From assembly GCF_019049625.1 (NCBI RefSeq), contig NZ_JAFMOY010000108.1:1-60376 (forward strand): a stretch of DNA of 60,376 nucleotides, written 5' to 3'. The translations under genes were made by a program, and so were the position numbers. The DNA comes from Rahnella ecdela (lineage in GTDB: Bacteria; Pseudomonadota; Gammaproteobacteria; Enterobacterales; Enterobacteriaceae). Under the pieces are notes generated by a model. That model was given only the letters and a program-made list of their open reading frames with translations. It did no database searches and was not told the DNA's origin. Shown piece after piece: positions 54,635 through 60,376 of this stretch. How positions within the stretch are numbered: the first letter of the stretch is position 1; the number at the start of each line of letters is the position of its first letter.

Positions 54635-55627
54635 ATGAAAGTGGCTGTCTACAGTACTAAAAATTACGACCGGAAATATCTGGAACTGGTCAATCAGCAT
54701 TATGGCTATGAGCTGGAATTTTTCGATTTTCTGCTGACCCCGCAAACGGCGAAAACAGCGATAGGTGCCGATGCAGTCTGTATTTTCGTTAATGACGATG
54801 GCAGCCGCGAAGTGTTGCAGGAGCTGGCATCCCTCGGCATTAAAACCCTCGCGCTACGTTGTGCGGGCTTTAATAATGTCGACTTAGACGCCGCGAAAGA
54901 GTTAGGAATTTCCGTGGTGCGCGTACCGGCCTACTCCCCGGAAGCGGTAGCCGAACATGCCGTGGGTATGATGATGTGTCTGAACCGTCACATTCATCGT
55001 GCTTATCAACGCACCCGAGAAGCCAACTTCTCTCTCGAAGGTCTGATCGGCTTTAATATGTATCAGCGTACCGCCGGCATTATCGGAACCGGTAAAATCG
55101 GTGTGGCGGCGATGCGGATCCTGAAAGGTTTCGGCATGCGCATTCTGGCGTTTGATCCGTATCCAAGCCCGCTGGCACTGGAACTTGGCGCGGAATATGT
55201 CGATCTGGATACGCTGTATGCCGAATCTGACGTGATTTCGCTACACTGTCCGCTGACACCGGAAAACCATCACATGCTCAACGCCGGTGCCTTTGCCAAG
55301 ATGAAAGATGGCGTAATGATCGTGAATACCAGCCGGGGCGCTTTGCTGGATGCCACCGCTGCCATTGATGCGTTGAAAAAGCAAAAAATCGGCGCACTGG
55401 GCATGGACGTTTACGAAAATGAACGCGACCTGTTCTTCGAAGATAACTCCAACGAAGTGATCCTCGACGACGTGTTCCGCCGCCTCTCATCCTGTCACAA
55501 CGTGCTGTTCACCGGCCATCAGGCGTTCCTGACCAGCGATGCGCTGACCAGCATTTCAGAAACTACGCTGATGAATATTGATCAACTGGCGAAAGGCAAA
55601 GCCTGCCCTAATCTGCTGACCGCATAA
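54635..55627 (+). CDS. ldhA: LdhA, NAD-dependent D-lactate dehydrogenase
   Basis: This 330-residue fermentative enzyme reduces pyruvate to D-lactate. It shows the NAD motif GTGKIG and the catalytic residues of the family: Arg in NTSRGALLD, Glu in DVYENERDLF and His in TGHQAFLT. The frame runs back to 54485, but GGAG stands before the ATG at 54635 and the start MKVAVYSTKNYD and length match E. coli (329 residues). Confidence 0.97.
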   Translation: MKVAVYSTKNYDRKYLELVNQHYGYELEFFDFLLTPQTAKTAIGADAVCIFVNDDGSREVLQELASLGIKTLALRCAGFNNVDLDAAKELGISVVRVPAYSPEAVAEHAVGMMMCLNRHIHRAYQRTREANFSLEGLIGFNMYQRTAGIIGTGKIGVAAMRILKGFGMRILAFDPYPSPLALELGAEYVDLDTLYAESDVISLHCPLTPENHHMLNAGAFAKMKDGVMIVNTSRGALLDATAAIDALKKQKIGALGMDVYENERDLFFEDNSNEVILDDVFRRLSSCHNVLFTGHQAFLTSDALTSISETTLMNIDQLAKGKACPNLLTA

Positions 55628-55644
55628 GAAACGTATGAATTGTC

Positions 55645-55670
55645 AGGCTCACTTCGGTGAGCCTTTTTAA
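55645..55670 (+). terminator. Intrinsic terminator after ldhA
   Basis: AGGCTCAC, loop TTCG, GTGAGCCT and a T-run. Confidence 0.92.
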
Positions 55671-55914
55671 TTTCTATTACATTCTAGCTGACCAATAGTT
55701 AAGCGTGTATTTCCCTGTTTATATACCGATTCTAAGAGAAATGTAGGCCATTAGATTTGAAAAACTCACAAACTAAAAACTCTGTTATGAATTTTTAAAC
55801 ACATGCTACATTATGATTTTAAATATACCCCTGGTGAATGCGCACTTATTCAGACAAATGATATATTAAAGAAGCAATCCTATTTCGGGGCATTCTGAGG
55901 TTTGACAATCATAA

Positions 55915-56466
55915 TTACCTGAGGGATAAATCCACTCTCACAGAACTTTCAGTCTTAGTCACAGGAACTATCTTTCCGCCGGTATCGACTGTATATTTGA
56001 ATAGTTTCATACCCTGGCCATTGCTTTCATTTTTAAAAGTTACATCCTCCGCCAACGTATATTTTTCATATATTGAAATGTACGTCACATTAACAATCAG
56101 CCCATTAACCTCCTTGCTAAACAACACCTTTGAACTCTTATGCTTTCCTAACTGATTAAATTTTTCCGCCATGAATTTAACAAATCCGTCTTTTGATGCT
56201 ACTTATTTAAAAGACACAGACGCTTGATTGTATATCAATTCATATTCCCCTGAGTTATATTCATCCTGAAGAGTTATCATTTTATTTTCAACCACAATCA
56301 GCTTTTCGGATTTTTTATCACATCCTGCAACAACTAGCATAAATCCAAAAAAAACAATAAATAAACAATTTATTTTAAGCTTTTTAATTTTGCCTCTAAT
56401 TAAACAAACAGACAGTTGATTGATGGCACGTAATTCCCCCAACAAATGCTCCTTCACCTGGGTCAA
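55915..56466 (-). pseudogene. Broken Rhs-immunity-like lipoprotein (in-frame stop)
   Basis: Two frames in the same phase are separated by one TAA (56203-56205). Read through, they give a lipoprotein with lipobox VAGC, Asp at +2, and a mature part that aligns over its length with the intact lipoprotein at 57701 (DEYNSGEYELIYNQ against RELYNKSEFSAIYLD; FKYTVDTGGKIVP against YYYTVDTQKRLVL). It follows the displaced Rhs tip, so it was that tip's immunity gene. The true start is unclear: the ATG at 56466 overlaps the tip gene, and no other ATG precedes the signal peptide. Confidence 0.78.
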
Positions 56467-57424
56467 TTCCTATTGAAGCTGATTTTTTTCCACTGCTATC
56501 TTTGGTTCCTGAAATTGTTAACTTCCCTAAAATCCCACCTGTCGCCATATATCCTGCTGCGTCCGATTTTCCAGAGGACATTTCACTTTCAGATATTGTT
56601 CCTGTTGCCCCATACCCTACTGCAGCCCCAACTCCTTCATGTTCACAAAGATTGTTGTAGATACAAAGATCCATATGGATTGGTGATTTTTCATCTGTAG
56701 TCAAACCCACCCCTATAGCATTGCTTGCTCCTGTAAAAATATCCGCCGAACCTCCACCATCAAAAGATATAGAACCAGAAGGAGGCTCATAATAAGGTCC
56801 ATTTGATGCTTCTATTGCTGCTGCAATCTCATCATTTGGGAGATTAAATGATGAACCAACCCATTTACCCCACTCACTCAGTACTAATGGATCAACTTTT
56901 TGTACTGGATTCATTAAATAAGCATATAAATTCCACCCCCCTCTCAACCCAATCGGATCCTGCGTAATATACCGTCCCTGCGGCGGGTCGTAATAACGAT
57001 GCCGGTTGTAATGCAGCCCCGATTCTTCATCAAATTGCTGCCCCTGCATGCGAATGGGCAGATACAGGCGCTGCGGGTTACTGCCGTCCACCTGGCTGCC
57101 CCACGGGTCAAACTCAGCCCGCCAGTCGGTGCCACTCTGTGCGTTTATCAGTGCAATCGGGGTATCCAGGTGGTCACAGTGGTACAGGTGAACCGTTGGG
57201 ATTGTCGGCTCCGGTAGCGACTTCAACAGTGTCAGCAGACGCTCTGCAGCCAGTTGTGAGACCGCCAGCCATTGCTGACTGTGCAGACTCAACGCAGATC
57301 CTGCTCCAGTTGATGCTGCTGTTGCGTCACCTCTGGTGCGTTTTCCGATGCGTCCCCCGAGAGCGTCATACAGGTATTCTGCCCGGATGGTGTCGCGCCC
57401 ATCACTCTCACTCAGGGTATGGCT
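56396..57424 (-). pseudogene. Displaced Rhs tip: partial core plus C-terminal toxin domain
   Basis: The open frame from 57424 has no good start and begins in mid Rhs core (TLSESDGRDTIRAEYLYDAL). It continues through PIRMQGQQFDEESGLHYNRH and QDPIGLRGGWN to DPLVLS (usual DPLGL), then a different tip of 159 residues ending HQSTVCLFN. The core part is nearly the same as that of the main Rhs gene. This is the usual form of a stored or displaced rhs-CT module, which can be moved onto the main gene by recombination in the core. It is followed by a broken immunity gene. Confidence 0.88.
56937..57060 (-). repeat. Rhs core segment duplicated at 58737-58862
   Basis: About 120 bp coding for MQGQQ-DEESGLHYNRHRYY to GLRGGWN differ at only around ten positions between 56937-57060 and 58737-58862. 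The copies lie in the same direction 1.8 kb apart and could recombine, swapping or deleting the tip and immunity genes. Confidence 0.9.
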
Positions 57425-57660
57425 TTAATGGTTTCAGTCAATTTTTTTTTTAAGCTATTCTCAAGCCAAGAGTCCTCATGGGTTATTAATATTTCACGCT
57501 CCCTCATTTTTTGTGGAGAGGAGGGAACCTGGCCCCCCGGGTACATTTTAAACAAAAACTCCCTATCGGATATTTTAGTAAATGAATAATCAACCACATA
57601 ATCATCAGGAATAGAACCAGAAGGATTTATATCAAAGTCAGATAGATTTGAGAAAACCAT
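57412..57660 (-). CDS. Small protein between the two Rhs modules
   Basis: This 82-residue acidic and mixed-charge protein (MVFSNLSDFDINPSGSIPDD... KKLTETIKAIP) has no signal peptide or known motif that I can see. GAGG lies 8 bases before its ATG. The frame is open for 22 codons upstream without a start (FLISEWDFYDEDDLEDGY), so it could be a shortened form of a longer gene. Its stop lies inside the first codons of the displaced Rhs core, marking a recombination joint. It may be a further immunity protein or the end of a lost module. Confidence 0.5.
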   Translation of the reverse strand: MVFSNLSDFDINPSGSIPDDYVVDYSFTKISDREFLFKMYPGGQVPSSPQKMREREILITHEDSWLENSLKKKLTETIKAIP

Positions 57661-57700
57661 ATAACCATCCTCAAGATCATCTTCATCATAAAAATCCCAC

Positions 57701-58132
57701 TCAGAAATTAGGAAGTTTTAGAGCATGCGTAATGGGATCTAATACCAATCTCTTCTGTGTGTCGACAGTGTAATAATATAATTTATACACTCCATTCTCT
57801 TTACGATAAATAAATAGCTCTAAGTAATAATCCTTCTCATATTCCGTTTGATAAGTTAAAGAGACATCTTTACCATTAGTTATAGTAGTATTTAATAGCG
57901 CGTCTCCTTTATACTTTCCAATATCAAAAACTTCTTTTTCCAGAAAGGCAGAGAACTCACCTTCGGAAATGGCATTCTTTAAATCCTCTGAAGAATCAAG
58001 ATAAATAGCTGAAAATTCACTTTTGTTATATAATTCTCTAAACTCAAGCACATTATTAGCTACATTGCTGCGTGATTTATCATCACACCCGGCAAGTAAA
58101 AGTATATATATTAATACATTTAAAATGCGCAT
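57701..58132 (-). CDS. Lipoprotein, probable immunity protein of the main Rhs tip
   Basis: This 143-residue lipoprotein has signal MRILNVLIYILLLAGC and Asp-Asp after the lipid cysteine, a sign for retention in the inner membrane. The mature part is AT-rich and beta-type (ALLNTTITNGKDVSLTYQ, YKLYYYTVDTQ). It begins 26 bases after the Rhs stop, the usual place for an rhs immunity gene, and is related to the broken gene at 55915. A periplasm-facing inner-membrane immunity protein implies a toxin acting there. Confidence 0.78.
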   Translation of the reverse strand: MRILNVLIYILLLAGCDDKSRSNVANNVLEFRELYNKSEFSAIYLDSSEDLKNAISEGEFSAFLEKEVFDIGKYKGDALLNTTITNGKDVSLTYQTEYEKDYYLELFIYRKENGVYKLYYYTVDTQKRLVLDPITHALKLPNF

Positions 58133-58157
58133 CTACCCCCCTGTTAAATATAAAAAA

Positions 58158-60376
58158 TTAGTTAATTATGCATTTCTGATATTGCTGGCAAGTTACTACA
58201 CCAGTGAACCCTCCGGCTCCAACCCCTATGCCTGCACCTACAGTAATATTTTGAGGATTACTCAGATCTGCAGTTGCTGTAGCTGCGTAATCACCTAAGG
58301 CTCCCCCTGAAGTTGTAATGCCCGCACTTTTAGTAATTCCTGAGGAGGGTGCTGCATTTGATGCAGATACAGTCGCTGCGATGCTACCGGTAACGCCAAT
58401 TCCGAGATGCTGGCAAGCATTTAGATATGCGCACAAGTCTGGAAAAATCATTCCAGCCTTTCGTCCGGTAGCCAGTCCACCAGCAACACTTCCACCAATA
58501 ATGCCTCCATCTGCAGTGAAGCTGAGGTCCGCTGACACAGTTCCTTCTAATGAGTGGCCATATCCCTCGCCTCTAGCTAACTCACTTGCTGCAGAGGACA
58601 TTTCGTGCGGAGACGCCCCCTTTTCCACCATACTGACACCAAGACTGCCTTGTGCTTGCACGTATCCCCCAAGACCGTTCGATAAACCTAATGGGTCGAT
58701 TCGCCGAACAGGGTTCGTAGTGTAATTATAAACATTCCATCCCCCTCTCAACCCAATCGGATCCTGAGTAATATACCGTCCCTGCGCCGGGTCGTAATAA
58801 CGGTGCCGGTTATAATGCAGCCCTGATTCTTCATCGTATTGCTGGCCCTGCATGCGGATGGGCTGGCGCAGTTTGTGCGGGTTGTCGCAGCGCTGTACGT
58901 TGCCCCAGACGTCGAGGTCCGCGCTCCATTCTACTTTGCCGTTTTTGTGATTAACCAGCCCAACCGGCGTGCCGAGATGGTTGCAGTAGAACAGGTGCAG
59001 GGCCATTTCGGCGCTTTCCGGCAGCGGGTCGACCCACAGCGCGATGTTTTCTGCTTTCAGGCTGACGGAGGCCAACCACTGGTGGTTCGCCTCACTCACC
59101 TGATTGCGGCGGATTTCCTGCTCAATCACGTTAAAGCGCTCATGGACGTCCGGCGGGAACACGCCGCCCGCGTCCTCTTCGAGTTTCTCCGCCAGCGTGC
59201 GGTGGCTGTCTTCTGCCCGCGCGTGCTCGGCGCGCAGCAGCGGCACGAAGCTGCCGGGGTGATAAATGGTGTGCAGCTGGATGTCGCGGTTTTCGGTCAG
59301 GACCTGCCGGTCGCCGTCCCAGCCGAACCAGGTGTTTTGCGTGTCAGTTTCCTGCGTCTGCGGATTCAGCGTGCTGACCTGCTTGCCGACGCGCCGCCCT
59401 AACGGGTCGTAAATGTAGCGCGCTCGCGTCGTGGTCTGACCGTTATCCTCAACGGTGAAGCGCGTCAGCCGGTGCGCGCGGTCATAAGCGAAGGTGTGTA
59501 CCGCCTCGTCGTCGTGCGAATGCTGTACCCAGCCCGCGTAATAAGGCCGTTTTGCGGTCAGATTTCCCCAGACATCGTATTCATACTGATACTTTTCATC
59601 GTGCTGAACGCGGTTGCCGTGCCAGACCGGCGGCTCGTTTATCGGAGCCGGATGCGTATCAAGATGCGTGAGCGTGCGGTTGCCCGCCGGGTCGGTCAGG
59701 GTGGTCAGCACGCCCGCCGGTGAGCTGACGCTGTGCAGCCTGCCCGCGGGAGTGTAGCGGTAAAAATGTTCGCCGCCGCCGATGGACATCTGCGTCATTT
59801 GTCCGGCGGCGTTGTAGTGATAATTGCGGGTTAGATGACCGCCTGATAAAGCGTGTTGCCCGGCAAGTTGTCCGGTGCGGGAATAGGTTTTTTCAGACTG
59901 CCAGTGTTGACCGAACTGCCGCGTGATTTCACGGTGCAGTTTGTCGCGAGCGAGCTCCAGCAGGACGTCGTCGCCGAGCTTCACGCCCAGCAGATGGCCG
60001 GGGCCGTAGGTCTGCCAGCGGATGTCCGGCAGGCCGTCACAGGTTAAAGACGACTCAACGCCGCGCGGGTCGAACTGGCGGCGGACGGTGTGCTGCCACA
60101 GCAGGTCGCCGTTCGCATTGTGGATAATCTGCCGCTCGCCGGTGAGATTGTCGTTGGCGTCATACTGAAAGCGCACGCTGACCAGATGGGTTTCGCTGCG
60201 GTGACCGGTTTCCAGCACCCGACCGGAGGCGTCGTAGCGCCACAGCACTTCGTCCGGGCCGTCGCTGAGGCCGGGACGCTGCTGGCGGATAAGCTGGCCT
60301 TCGTCGTCGTAGTGCCAGAGCGTGGTCAGCCCGGCGTCGTCGCTCTGAACCAGCTGACCGGCGGCGTTGTAGCGAT
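58158..60376 (-). CDS. Rhs polymorphic toxin, C-terminal part (5' end outside window)
   Basis: The frame is open to the window edge; about 739 residues are visible. YD repeats run from the edge (RYNAAGQLVQSDDAG, WRYDASGRV) through the core. The hallmark segment YNRHRYYDPAQGRYITQDPI then GLRGGWN and IDPLGLS ends the core. The 173-residue tip is Gly/Ala/Ser-rich with small-residue hydrophobic runs, a DLCAYLNAC motif and the end TCQQYQKCIIN. I know no catalytic motif in it. Its neighbours are a lipoprotein immunity candidate and a displaced second tip of the same family. Delivery is probably by T6SS (an orphan hcp lies at 50.4 kb). Confidence 0.92.
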   Translation of the reverse strand, partial: RYNAAGQLVQSDDAGLTTLWHYDDEGQLIRQQRPGLSDGPDEVLWRYDASGRVLETGHRSETHLVSVRFQYDANDNLTGERQIIHNANGDLLWQHTVRRQFDPRGVESSLTCDGLPDIRWQTYGPGHLLGVKLGDDVLLELARDKLHREITRQFGQHWQSEKTYSRTGQLAGQHALSGGHLTRNYHYNAAGQMTQMSIGGGEHFYRYTPAGRLHSVSSPAGVLTTLTDPAGNRTLTHLDTHPAPINEPPVWHGNRVQHDEKYQYEYDVWGNLTAKRPYYAGWVQHSHDDEAVHTFAYDRAHRLTRFTVEDNGQTTTRARYIYDPLGRRVGKQVSTLNPQTQETDTQNTWFGWDGDRQVLTENRDIQLHTIYHPGSFVPLLRAEHARAEDSHRTLAEKLEEDAGGVFPPDVHERFNVIEQEIRRNQVSEANHQWLASVSLKAENIALWVDPLPESAEMALHLFYCNHLGTPVGLVNHKNGKVEWSADLDVWGNVQRCDNPHKLRQPIRMQGQQYDEESGLHYNRHRYYDPAQGRYITQDPIGLRGGWNVYNYTTNPVRRIDPLGLSNGLGGYVQAQGSLGVSMVEKGASPHEMSSAASELARGEGYGHSLEGTVSADLSFTADGGIIGGSVAGGLATGRKAGMIFPDLCAYLNACQHLGIGVTGSIAATVSASNAAPSSGITKSAGITTSGGALGDYAATATADLSNPQNITVGAGIGVGAGGFTGVVTCQQYQKCIIN

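Overview
The window is chromosomal DNA of an enterobacterium, most likely a Yersiniaceae-like member of the Enterobacterales (Rahnella, Serratia or Ewingella type; genus not proven). This rests on Enterobacteriaceae core genes in recognisable order or pairs: efeUOB, asr-ydgU-ydgD, hrpA/azoR, ydbH-ynbE-ydbL/ldhA. Between them lie accessory blocks.

Layout. Bases 1-118 are the end of an IS30-type transposase. Next is the iron operon efeUOB (- strand, Fur-like site upstream), a DedA protein and a small DUF1471 secreted protein. A 9.6 kb gene for a giant autotransporter (3209 aa) fills 5.7-15.4 kb. 15.6-26.7 kb holds transport and regulatory genes: a Na+/H+ antiporter, a FUSC efflux protein, a CopD-like protein, a TetR/EamA pair, a zinc alcohol dehydrogenase, an AraC/PhyH pair and a LysR/pirin pair. 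26.8-27.4 kb holds what reads as a complete C4-type antisense-RNA immunity module (as in phage P1, related in logic to P4), here placed in front of a Ner-like DNA-binding gene. 28.2-41.3 kb is a probable organosulfur-scavenging cluster: three flavin-dependent LLM monooxygenases, a GNAT acetyltransferase, a peptide-type ABC transporter and a polar amino-acid ABC transporter. 42-48.8 kb is core: asr with an RstA box, ydgU, ydgD, hrpA, azoR. 48.9-50.9 kb is a small T6SS cassette: Hcp, a zincin effector and two related lipoprotein immunity candidates. 51.1-55.6 kb holds ydbL-ynbE-ydbH and ldhA. 55.9 kb to the end is an Rhs locus: a main Rhs protein running off the window, its lipoprotein immunity gene, a small ORF, a displaced Rhs tip fragment and a broken immunity gene.

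Most striking. (1) Three copies of a long non-coding repeat (27.5-28.1, 31.2-31.5 and 41.5-42.1 kb) that I do not recognise. The ends are inverted relative to each other and share one architecture: hairpin 1, a GGCC-type linker, hairpin 2, then ACTGCGCGCT. Stem sequences differ between copies with compensating changes, so structure rather than sequence is conserved. (2) The C4-type module: a 76-nt RNA closed by an 11-bp stem carries two antisense patches in the right order to pair with two target pairs, the second of which covers the ribosome binding site of the Ner-like gene. (3) The two Rhs tips form a glycine-rich family with two conserved C-x5-C motifs, paired with lipoproteins whose Asp at +2 predicts inner-membrane retention. 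This suggests a toxin that attacks the inner membrane from the periplasm.

All calls come from reading the sequence and from remembered family knowledge; no database search was run.
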